Of a stretch of DNA of 35,494 nt, positions 23,238-30,159 are shown one piece after another. The DNA comes from an uncultured Oscillospiraceae bacterium (GTDB lineage: Bacteria; Bacillota; Clostridia; Oscillospirales; Ruminococcaceae). Numbering within the stretch: the stretch's first letter is position 1; the number at the start of each line of letters is the position of its first letter. Made by a program: the position numbers and the translations under genes. Under the pieces are notes generated by a model. It was given only the letters and a program-made list of their open reading frames with translations, did not search any database and was not told where the DNA came from. The stretch spans positions 1-35,494 of the forward strand of contig CAKSWY010000025.1 in the NCBI GenBank assembly GCA_934513685.1, written 5' to 3'.

Positions 23238-24167
23238 ATGAGCAAACGTTTTCGCGAGGGGGATGTGATCCAGCGCTTTTCGTTTGATACGCCCTATCAT
23301 CCCGCCAACGATTTTTACAGTCTCTGTTCGGACGAACAGCCGGTGTGCATGGTGTTTCTGCGCAATTTTGGCCACCCCATCACCCGGCATTACATTCTGG
23401 CCTATGCGCAGGACCATGCCCAGCTGCTGGACGCCCGGCTGGTGGTGGTGGTGCGCAGCGACCCGGGCACCCTGGCCAAAAACATCCCGGAGGGGGTCAT
23501 TCCCTTCACCATTCTGTGCGACCCCGAGGGCGTGCTGGCCGAGTATTTCGCCCAGCAGGCGGTCAGCGGCTGGCGCGGCCGTTCGGGCGAGAGCGCCCGC
23601 ATTCTGCGCAGCGCCAAAAAGGAGGGCTTCCGGGAAGAAAAAGGCCCCCAGCCCCTGCCCCTTACCCTGCTGGTGGGTGAGGGCGGCCGGGTGCTGTACG
23701 CCCATTACGGCCGCACCTTCACCGACCTGCCCGAAAACAGCGCCGCCGTGCAGCGGGTGAGCCGCGCCTGGCTGGACGCCCAGCCCCCGGTGGTGCTCAC
23801 CCCGGCGGATATTGCGCCGGAAGAACGGGAAGAGCCGGAAAACCCGATCGAGCCGATCGCCCCGGTGGAACCGGCTGCACCGGAGAGTGAGCAGGCCGCC
23901 GAACCGCCGGAAGGTGCGGCGATGGACGAGGCCTTCGGCCAGCCCGCGCCCCAGCCCCGGCAGGAAGAGCCGGTCTGGCAGGAGACGCCCCTGGCCCCGC
24001 CCGTGGATGCGCCCGAGGATTTTGCCCAGGCCCTGCCGCTGGACGAGGAGGACCGCCCCACCCCCATGGAGGACGAGGCGCTGCCCTTCCAGATGATTCC
24101 GGGCCAGAGCGAGGAGCCGGAGGTGGATTACACCGCCGCGCTGAAGGAGCTGTTCGGCGGCGATTGA
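23238..24167 (+). CDS. Peroxiredoxin-like (AhpC/TSA fold) protein lacking the catalytic Cys, with acidic Pro-rich tail
   Basis: Residues about 1-180 of this 309-residue protein have a thioredoxin-fold, AhpC/TSA_2-like pattern. PVCMVFLRNFGHPITRHYI aligns with the usual FLR-x-FG-C-x-x-C-R motif, but H46 and T49 stand where the two cysteines are expected; the nearby C30 and C37 are off-position. VVVVRSDPGTL, IPFTILCDPEGVLAEYF and LPLTLLVGEGGRVLYAHYGRT complete the fold. Residues about 195-309 form a Glu/Pro/Ala-rich low-complexity tail. GGAGGAA precedes the ATG. The domain call is moderately sure; loss of peroxidase activity is inferred from the missing Cys. Confidence 0.65.
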   Translation: MSKRFREGDVIQRFSFDTPYHPANDFYSLCSDEQPVCMVFLRNFGHPITRHYILAYAQDHAQLLDARLVVVVRSDPGTLAKNIPEGVIPFTILCDPEGVLAEYFAQQAVSGWRGRSGESARILRSAKKEGFREEKGPQPLPLTLLVGEGGRVLYAHYGRTFTDLPENSAAVQRVSRAWLDAQPPVVLTPADIAPEEREEPENPIEPIAPVEPAAPESEQAAEPPEGAAMDEAFGQPAPQPRQEEPVWQETPLAPPVDAPEDFAQALPLDEEDRPTPMEDEALPFQMIPGQSEEPEVDYTAALKELFGGD

Positions 24168-24238
24168 GGGCCGCGCCCGGCGGCGGGCAAACAAAAACTT
24201 AAAAAACTTGCCGGAAATTGCAGCCCCGGCGGGAACAA

Positions 24239-24301
24239 GCGGTGAAAAATGAGGCAGAGTCGAAAAGTTTTGCTTGAATTTTTCACCGCATGTGGTATTA
24301 T
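24239..24301. promoter_or_regulatory. RiPP-cluster promoter within a 12-bp inverted repeat
   Basis: GCGGTGAAAAAT (24239-24250) and ATTTTTCACCGC (24278-24289) form a perfect 12+12 inverted repeat separated by 27 nt. The right arm overlaps the -35 TTGAAT (24274-24279); 16 nt later is an extended -10, TGG-TATTAT (24293-24301). This is the only promoter seen for the PqqD-precursor unit, so the repeat is a likely regulator site. Confidence 0.65.
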
Positions 24302-24341
24302 ATCCTTGTAAAAGCGTTGCAGTAATGTCGGAGGATGGATG

Positions 24342-24635
24342 ATGAGCGAACCACGCTACCAACTCAGCGGCCAGTACCTGCTGCGGGACATTGCCGGTGA
24401 GGCGGTCATCATTCCCGTTGGGGAGAACGCCCCGGCCGGCAACGCGATTCTGGAGCCAAACGACACCGCGGCCTTTTTGTGGCGTACCTTTGAGCAGCCC
24501 CGAACGGCGGAGCAGGCGGTGCAGCTGGCGCTGAACGAATACGAAGGCGATGAAGCGATGATCCGCGCTCAGGTGTGCGGATTTGTACAGGCGGCACTGG
24601 AGTGCCAAATTTTGAAGGAGGCAGACGAAGCATGA
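24342..24635 (+). CDS. PqqD-like RiPP recognition protein
   Basis: The 97-residue protein has a PqqD-like winged-helix (RRE) domain that in RiPP pathways binds the precursor leader and presents it to the modifying enzyme: YLLRDIAGEAVIIPVG...AILEPNDTAAFLWRTFEQPRTAEQAVQLALNEYE...VCGFVQAALECQIL. The ATG at 24342 is chosen over 24339 because GGAGG then lies 7 nt upstream. Its stop overlaps the start of the precursor gene (ATGA), indicating coupled translation. PqqD-like proteins also accompany HprK-like kinases in polysaccharide-linked loci, and both neighbours occur downstream here. Confidence 0.85.
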   Translation: MSEPRYQLSGQYLLRDIAGEAVIIPVGENAPAGNAILEPNDTAAFLWRTFEQPRTAEQAVQLALNEYEGDEAMIRAQVCGFVQAALECQILKEADEA

Positions 24636-25054
24636 AGAAAACCTGGCAGGCGCCTCGCATCCTGGTGCAGGAGTTTGAGGCCAATGAATATGTAGCGGCG
24701 TGCTACGATATGTTCTGCGCGATTGCCGGTGACGGTTACGGCAAGTATAACGGAAAAGATGCAACTTTTGGCGAGAGTCTAACGTGGGGCGATATCTGGG
24801 TTGAACGTGATGGACAGTTACACGGCAGACCCTGTGCGGAAGGCTCCAGTTACGATCAGGAAACGGGACTTTTTTATGAAGTGGGTAAGCCGGGCTCGAA
24901 GGTTGATCCTACTAGCGTGAATATTAGTAACACTCCAGGCCCTAAGGGTGGATTTTATGCTACCTGGGTTTCTAACGATGCCAATGGTACTGGTGCTTAT
25001 CAGCATTATGGTTATGCGGTGGAAAACATGAAAGACCACCCCAACCATTCCTAA
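24632..25054 (+). CDS. Candidate RiPP precursor peptide (NEYVAAC leader)
   Basis: The 140-residue peptide starts MKKTWQAPRILVQEFEANEYVAAC. The K-x-W-x-x-P opening and the NEYVAAC block resemble leaders of small gut-Firmicutes proteins of unknown role (recollection, not checked). The remainder (25-140) is rich in Gly, Tyr, Asn and Asp with two further cysteines (C29, C68), three tryptophans after the leader and no clear repeats. GGAGG lies 12-13 nt upstream. The gene is clearly lower in GC (roughly half) than its neighbours, and its second half uses codons they avoid. Position between PqqD and a radical SAM/SPASM gene and the following attenuator-like hairpin support the precursor role. No homology was tested; it could instead be an exported structural peptide. 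Confidence 0.6.
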   Translation: MKKTWQAPRILVQEFEANEYVAACYDMFCAIAGDGYGKYNGKDATFGESLTWGDIWVERDGQLHGRPCAEGSSYDQETGLFYEVGKPGSKVDPTSVNISNTPGPKGGFYATWVSNDANGTGAYQHYGYAVENMKDHPNHS

Positions 25055-25070
25055 TCAAATAACAAACCCC

Positions 25071-25099
25071 AAAAGGGCCGGACACGTCCGGCCCCTTTT
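25071..25099 (+). terminator. Intraoperonic hairpin, probable attenuator
   Basis: AAAAGGGCCGGA (25071-25082), loop CACG, TCCGGCCC (25087-25094) then CTTTT. It lies 16 nt after the precursor stop and about 45 nt before the radical SAM gene, with no promoter seen in between. A leaky terminator here would keep precursor mRNA in excess over enzyme mRNA, a common RiPP arrangement. Confidence 0.75.
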
Positions 25100-25142
25100 C
25101 TGATTTTACCCGTTTTCGGGCTGTGCGAGGTCTTTGTCTTTC

Positions 25143-26267
25143 ATGGAACACACCCCCACCACCACGCTGGAGCGCCAGCTCATCGCCCGGGCCGCGGCCC
25201 TGCGCCGCCCCGTCAGCGGCAGTCTGGAGCTGACCCCCCTGTGCAATATGAACTGCCGCATGTGCTATGTGCGCCTTTCGCCCGGGCAGGCCCGGGCCGC
25301 GGGTACCCTGCGCACCGGCCAGCAGTGGGCCGAACTGGCCCGCCCCATGGCCCGGGCGGGGGTGCTGTTTCTGCTGCTCACCGGCGGCGAGCCGCTGCTG
25401 GTGCCCGGCTTTAAAGAGCTGTATCTGGCCCTGAAGGCCGAGGGCATGGTGCTTACCCTGAACACCAACGGCACCCTGCTGGATGAACCGTGGGCCGACT
25501 TTTTTGCCCGCCACAAGCCCCGGCGGGTGAACATCACCCTCTACGGGGCCGATGACGCCGCCTACGAAACCCTGTGCCGCTGCCCGGGCGGGTTTGAAAA
25601 AGCCCTTGCCGCGGTGCGCCTTTTGCGGGCGCGGGGGGTGGACGTGAAGCTGAACGGCAGCGTCACCCCCGAAAACGTCGGGGAGATGGACCGGCTGTAC
25701 GCCATTGCCCGCCAATTGGACGTGCCCATGCACATGGACGCCTACATGATGCCCGGCGGCCCGGGCCGCAAAAACCCCGCCGAGGGGGTGCGGCTGGCCC
25801 CGGCCCAGGCCGCCGCCGCCCGGCTGCACGCGCTGGAGGCCGAGACCGACCCCGCCGCGCTGGATGCCTGGGCCGAAGAGATGCTGGCCCGGGCCGAGCA
25901 CCTCGGGCACTGGCCGGATACGCCCCTGTGCCAGGGTGGGGCCACCTCCTTCAACATCAGCTGGCAAGGGATGCTGCGGCCCTGTGTGGCCAGCACTGCC
26001 CCCACGGCCCCGGTGTTTGAGCAGGGCTTTGAGGCCGCCTGGCAGGCGGTGAGCGAAGCAGTGCCCCGCCTGCAGCGGGTGAACGAAGCCTGCACCCGCT
26101 GCCGCCTGCGGCCCCTGTGCAACACCTGCGCCGCCGCCGCCCGGTTGGAGACCGGCCGCTTTGACGGCGTGCCGGACTACATCTGCCAAAGCGCCGAGGA
26201 ATTTTTGCGCCTGCTGCAGCAGCGGCAGGCCCGCCGCAGGGAGGCTGACCATGGACAAACGCTTTGA
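25143..26267 (+). CDS. Radical SAM/SPASM peptide-modifying enzyme
   Basis: The 374-residue enzyme has C34, C38 and C41 (CNMNCRMC) for the radical-SAM [4Fe-4S] cluster, the SAM-contacting GGEP at 81-84, and a TIM-barrel continuation (LTLNTNG, VNITLYGADD). The C-terminal SPASM domain has cysteines at C263 (CQGG), C281, C317, C320, C326, C329 and C348, enough for auxiliary clusters. SPASM enzymes install C-C, thioether or similar crosslinks in peptides. ATG 25143 was chosen; a TTG 9 nt earlier is closer to the weak GAGG and cannot be excluded. It overlaps the next gene by 17 nt. Its likely substrate is the upstream precursor, delivered by PqqD; the chemistry is unknown. Confidence 0.85.
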   Translation: MEHTPTTTLERQLIARAAALRRPVSGSLELTPLCNMNCRMCYVRLSPGQARAAGTLRTGQQWAELARPMARAGVLFLLLTGGEPLLVPGFKELYLALKAEGMVLTLNTNGTLLDEPWADFFARHKPRRVNITLYGADDAAYETLCRCPGGFEKALAAVRLLRARGVDVKLNGSVTPENVGEMDRLYAIARQLDVPMHMDAYMMPGGPGRKNPAEGVRLAPAQAAAARLHALEAETDPAALDAWAEEMLARAEHLGHWPDTPLCQGGATSFNISWQGMLRPCVASTAPTAPVFEQGFEAAWQAVSEAVPRLQRVNEACTRCRLRPLCNTCAAAARLETGRFDGVPDYICQSAEEFLRLLQQRQARRREADHGQTL

Positions 26268-27126
26268 GGTGGGCGGGTTTTGCTTCCGCCTGTGCTGCCC
26301 GGATGGGCTGGCCCCCGCCAACCTGATGAAATTTGCATCGGACGCGCCGGAGGATTATACATACCGTATAACCAAGGCCGAAACCCTGCCCCGCCCGGCG
26401 GGCGACTGCCTTGCCCGGCGGGAGGACGCGGAAATTTACACCGCCCCGGCGGGGGAGGCCCGGCTGCTGGGGGCCAGAGGGGTGCCCGGCTGGCTGGCCT
26501 GTTACGAAGAGGTCTCGCCCCGGGAGGCCCGCATTGTGCTTGCGCCCGGCTGGCGGCCCCGCTTTGCCGGGGTGGACACGGCCTTCACCGGCCTGCTGGC
26601 GCTGGAGCGGCGGGTGCTGCCCCTGGGCGGGCTGGTGCTGCACTGTGCCTTTGCGGATTGGGAAGGCGAAGCCCTGCTGTTCAGCGGGCCTTCCGGCATC
26701 GGCAAAAGCACCCAGGCGGGTTTGTGGCAGAAATACCGGGGCGTCAGAATCCTGAACGGCGACCGGGCGCTGCTTCTGCCCGGCCCCGAGGGCTGGACGG
26801 CGGGCGGCTGGCCGGTGTGCGGCAGCAGCGAGATTTGTTTCAATCAACGCCGGAAGCTGCGGGCCATCGTGCTGCCCACCCAGGAAACCGAGAACTTCAC
26901 CCGGCGCCTGCGCCCGGCGGCGGCCTTTGCGGCGCTGTACGGGCAGATCACCGTCAACCGGTGGAACCCCACGGCCTGCGCCCAGGCCGCGGCCCTGCTG
27001 GAACAGCTGTGCCGCCGGGTGCCGGTGTGGCAGCTGGGCTGCACCATCTCAAAAAACGCCGTGGACTGCCTGGCCGCGGCCCTGGAGGAAGAAGGGGGTG
27101 TGCGCCATGAAACGCCCAACCCCTGA
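26251..27126 (+). CDS. HprK-like P-loop kinase-family protein
   Basis: The 291-residue protein has a Walker A loop GPSGIGKST at about 146-154 preceded by a beta-rich N-terminal half. LLLPGPEGW and a conserved D in ILNGDRALL, as in the HPr kinase/phosphorylase fold, follow the loop. HprK-related proteins accompany PqqD-like proteins in exosortase/polysaccharide loci (HPr-rel-A systems), and kinases of this fold phosphorylate some lasso-peptide precursors. The start at 26251 has GGGAGG 7 nt upstream. It overlaps the radical SAM gene (17 nt) and the ABC gene (20 nt), so it is translationally coupled to both. Phosphorylation of the peptide is inference. Confidence 0.72.
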   Translation: MDKRFEVGGFCFRLCCPDGLAPANLMKFASDAPEDYTYRITKAETLPRPAGDCLARREDAEIYTAPAGEARLLGARGVPGWLACYEEVSPREARIVLAPGWRPRFAGVDTAFTGLLALERRVLPLGGLVLHCAFADWEGEALLFSGPSGIGKSTQAGLWQKYRGVRILNGDRALLLPGPEGWTAGGWPVCGSSEICFNQRRKLRAIVLPTQETENFTRRLRPAAAFAALYGQITVNRWNPTACAQAAALLEQLCRRVPVWQLGCTISKNAVDCLAAALEEEGGVRHETPNP

Positions 27127-28912
27127 CGCCCCCTACACCGGGCTGAACCGGCTGCTGAAGTCCCGCGCGGTGCAGACGATTCTGGACAAGCTGGACGACG
27201 GCACCCTGCGGGAATTTTTTGAGGACTGGAAGTGGATCTTCAGTTACAGCCGGCGCTACAAGGGGGCCATTTTGTTCTATCTGGTGCTGGGGCTGTTCAG
27301 CTCCACATTGGGGCTGGGGGCCTCGGTGGTCAGCAAATATCTGGTGGACATTGTGGTGAACAAGCGCTTTGAGCAGTTGGGCCTGCTGGCTGGGGCCATG
27401 GTGGGCAGTACGGTGTTCAGCCTGGTGTTTTCCAGCCTGGTCAGCCGGCTTTCCGCCAAGATCAGCATCCGGGTGAACAACGACATTCAGGCCGACATCT
27501 TCGCCCGCATTCTGGACGCCCAGTGGCAGGCGCTGAGCCAGTACGAAAACGGCGACCTGCTGAACCGCTTCAACAGCGACGTGAACACCGTGGCCAGCAA
27601 CGCCGTCAACTGGCTGCCCGGGCTGGTGATCAACCTGTACACCTTTGCGGCCACCTTCTGCGTGCTGCTGTATTACGATGTGACCATGGCCCTGCTGGCG
27701 CTGGCCAGTGCGCCCTTTCTGCTGCTGGCCAGCCGGTATCTGGTGCGCCGCACCCGGGAGTACCGCCGCCGGGTGCTGGAGCTGAACAGCGGCATGATGA
27801 GCTTTGAAACCGAGACCTTCTACAACTTTGACACCATCAAGGGCTTCGGCGCAGCGGACCTTTACCGCAAAAAGCTGGCGGGCTGGCAGGAAAAATACAA
27901 AGAGTACAATCTGGACTACAACCTGTTCAGCATCAAAACCGGCATTGCCACCTCGCTGCTCAGCACGCTGGTGTCGCTGGCGGCCTTCGGGTACTGCCTG
28001 TTCCGCCTGTGGACGGACGCCATCACCTACGGCACCATGACCCTGTTTTTGCAGCAGCGCAGCGCCCTGAGCAGCAACTTCAACTCGCTGGTGGGCATTC
28101 TGCCGGGTATGCTGAACAGCGCGGTTTCGGCCCACCGGGTGCGGCAGATCGTGCAGCTGCCCAAGGAGCGGCACGACCCCGCCGCCGCTGCCCGGCTGGA
28201 AGCGCTGGCCGCCGGCGGGCTGGCCGTGGAACTGCGGAATGTGGACTTTGGCTACACCGAAGCCCGGCCGGTGGTGCGGCAGGTGAACTTTGCCGCCCGC
28301 CCGGGGGAGATCGTGGCGCTGGTCGGCCCCAGCGGCGAGGGCAAAACCACGCTGCTTCGGCTGCTGCTGGGGCTGGTGCAGCCGGGGCAGGGGCAGGCGG
28401 TGCTGGTGGCCAAAAACGGCGAGGAAACCCCCGTGACCGCCGACACCCGGCGGATGTTTTCGCTGGTGCCCCAGGGCAACACGCTGCTTTCGGGCACCGT
28501 GGCCGAAAACCTGCGCCTTGCGGATGAAAATGCCACCGACGAGGCCCTGCTGGCCGCGCTGGAAACCGCCTGCGCCGCAGAGTTTGTGGCCCGCATGGGC
28601 GGCCTGAACGCCCCTCTGGGCGAGCGGGGCCGGGGCCTGAGCGAGGGCCAGGCCCAGCGGGTGGCCATTGCCCGGGCGCTTTTGCGCCGCGCGCCGGTGC
28701 TGCTGCTGGACGAAGCCACCAGCGCCCTGGACGTGCAGACCGAGCGCCGGGTGCTTCAGGGCATCGTGCACAGCGGGCCGGGGCGCACCTGCATCGTCTC
28801 CACCCACCGGCCCAGCGTGCTGGAGCTGTGCCAGCGGGTGTATCAGATCAAGGACGGGCAGCTTCGCCTGCTGAATGCAGAGGAAGTCCGGGCATTGGCC
28901 CGGGAGGAATGA
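27107..28912 (+). CDS. ABC exporter, fused permease and ATPase
   Basis: The 601-residue half-transporter has a six-helix ABC exporter membrane domain (about 50-340) and a C-terminal ATPase. Walker A is GPSGEGKTT near 407, the Q-loop/LVPQGN region follows, the signature is LSEGQ near 512, and Walker B LLLDEATSALD near 533. There is no N-terminal C39 peptidase domain, so leader removal must come from another enzyme; the S26-type peptidase next door is the obvious candidate. GGGGG precedes the ATG at 27107, which overlaps the HprK-like gene. Likely exports the modified peptide. Confidence 0.9.
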   Translation: MKRPTPDAPYTGLNRLLKSRAVQTILDKLDDGTLREFFEDWKWIFSYSRRYKGAILFYLVLGLFSSTLGLGASVVSKYLVDIVVNKRFEQLGLLAGAMVGSTVFSLVFSSLVSRLSAKISIRVNNDIQADIFARILDAQWQALSQYENGDLLNRFNSDVNTVASNAVNWLPGLVINLYTFAATFCVLLYYDVTMALLALASAPFLLLASRYLVRRTREYRRRVLELNSGMMSFETETFYNFDTIKGFGAADLYRKKLAGWQEKYKEYNLDYNLFSIKTGIATSLLSTLVSLAAFGYCLFRLWTDAITYGTMTLFLQQRSALSSNFNSLVGILPGMLNSAVSAHRVRQIVQLPKERHDPAAAARLEALAAGGLAVELRNVDFGYTEARPVVRQVNFAARPGEIVALVGPSGEGKTTLLRLLLGLVQPGQGQAVLVAKNGEETPVTADTRRMFSLVPQGNTLLSGTVAENLRLADENATDEALLAALETACAAEFVARMGGLNAPLGERGRGLSEGQAQRVAIARALLRRAPVLLLDEATSALDVQTERRVLQGIVHSGPGRTCIVSTHRPSVLELCQRVYQIKDGQLRLLNAEEVRALAREE

Positions 28913-28936
28913 CCCGGTACGGAAAGGAGAACGCCC

Positions 28937-29392
28937 ATGCCCCGGTTGGATACCCGCCAGTACGTGAACCTTCTTTTGGAGCTGATGCGCCCCGATCGGC
29001 CGGTGAGCCTGGCCGTGTGGGGCAGCAGCATGGCCCCGTTTCTCATCCACGGGCGGGACGCGGTGCTGCTTGCGCCGGTGAACCGCCCGCTGAAACCGGG
29101 CGACGTGGCGCTGTTTGAGCGGCCAAACGGCCAGTATGTGCTGCACCGGGTGTGCCGCACCGCGCCTGAGGGCCTGTATTTTATGGGCGACGGCCAGCAG
29201 CAGCAGGAAGGCCCGGTGCCGCCGCAGGCGGTGCGGGCGCTGGCCGTAAAGGCCCGGCGCAAGGGCCGGTGGCTCGGCCCCGGCAGTTTCTGGTGGGAGT
29301 TTTTTGCCCGCGTCTGGCCGAACCTCGGCCCGCTGCGCGGGGCTTTGAGCACCCTGTACGGGGCCTTCAAACGAAAGGAGGGGCCGCCTTGA
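28937..29392 (+). CDS. S24/S26-family peptidase with Ser/His dyad (signal-peptidase-like)
   Basis: This 151-residue compact protein of the LexA/signal-peptidase clan has the nucleophile S31 in GSSMAPFL, PLKPGDVALF, and H70 in QYVLHRV. The second position is His, as in ER-type and SipW-type signal peptidases, rather than the usual bacterial Lys. FMGDGQ is the C-terminal conserved turn. No N-terminal membrane anchor is seen; a weakly amphipathic Trp-rich segment lies near 115-140. AAAGGAG is 8 nt upstream. Peptidases of this group accompany RiPP clusters, and it may remove the precursor leader. Its stop overlaps the TTG start of the next gene. Confidence 0.78.
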   Translation: MPRLDTRQYVNLLLELMRPDRPVSLAVWGSSMAPFLIHGRDAVLLAPVNRPLKPGDVALFERPNGQYVLHRVCRTAPEGLYFMGDGQQQQEGPVPPQAVRALAVKARRKGRWLGPGSFWWEFFARVWPNLGPLRGALSTLYGAFKRKEGPP

Positions 29393-30159
29393 CCGACCTG
29401 CACACGCACATATTGCCGGGGCTGGACGACGGCGCGCGGGATCTGTACGACACCCTGGCCATGGCGGACCTGGCAGTGCGCAGCGGCACCACCGACCTGA
29501 TCGCCACGCCCCACTGCAACCTGCCGTATTTGTACGAGAACTATTACAACGGGGCCTATCAGGCCGCCTTTGAGGCCGCCGCCCGGGCCATTGAGGAGGA
29601 GGGCATCCCTCTGCGGCTGTGGCCGGGCATGGAGGTGTACTGCACCGCCGACCTGCCGGGGCTGATCGAGGAGGGGCTGGTGGTGCCGCTGAACGGCAGC
29701 CGCTACCTGCTGATGGAGTTTGACTTCGGCGAGGACCCGGCCTTTGCCGCCCGGATGCTGGGCGAGGTGCAGGCCCTTGGGCTGACGCCGGTGGTGGCCC
29801 ACCCGGAGCGGTACGAATTTGTACAGCAAAGCCCGGCCGTCGCCGCCCGGTGGCAGGCGGCGGGCTGCCTGCTGCAGGTGAACAAGGGCAGCCTGCTGGG
29901 CCGCTTCGGGCCCGAGGCCCAAACCACGGCCTGGCAGCTGCTGAGGCAGCGCGCTGTGGCCGCCGTGGCCAGCGACGCCCACCGGCCCGACCGGCGCACC
30001 CCCTGGCTGGCCGAGGCCTACGAGGCCGTGGCCGAACAGTTGGGGCAGGGGGCCGCCCGCTTTTTATTCGAGACCGGGCCGGGGGCCATCTGCCGCGGGC
30101 AGGCGCTGCCGCCCCGGCAGCCAGACAAGGAGGACAGGCAATGGGAAAGTTACGATTGA
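29389..30159 (+). CDS. CpsB/YwqE-type PHP-domain tyrosine-protein phosphatase
   Basis: The 256-residue metal-dependent phosphatase belongs to the PHP fold: DLHTHILPGLDDGA at the N-terminus, the metal-binding ATPHCN and WPGMEVYC blocks, VVAHPERYEFV and VASDAHRPDRR. CpsB enzymes dephosphorylate the C-terminal tyrosines of BY-kinases and so tune capsule or exopolysaccharide assembly. The start is TTG at 29389, with AAAGGAGG upstream; it overlaps the S26 peptidase stop as TTGA. Two BY-kinases follow two genes later. It is the first gene of the polysaccharide-type half of the operon. Confidence 0.92.
   Translation: MTDLHTHILPGLDDGARDLYDTLAMADLAVRSGTTDLIATPHCNLPYLYENYYNGAYQAAFEAAARAIEEEGIPLRLWPGMEVYCTADLPGLIEEGLVVPLNGSRYLLMEFDFGEDPAFAARMLGEVQALGLTPVVAHPERYEFVQQSPAVAARWQAAGCLLQVNKGSLLGRFGPEAQTTAWQLLRQRAVAAVASDAHRPDRRTPWLAEAYEAVAEQLGQGAARFLFETGPGAICRGQALPPRQPDKEDRQWESYD

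Noticed and set aside
24632..25054. SCIFF-type or lanthipeptide precursor.
   Set aside because: The peptide lacks the six-cysteine pattern of SCIFF and there is no LanB/LanM-type dehydratase or cyclase. PqqD plus SPASM points to another class.
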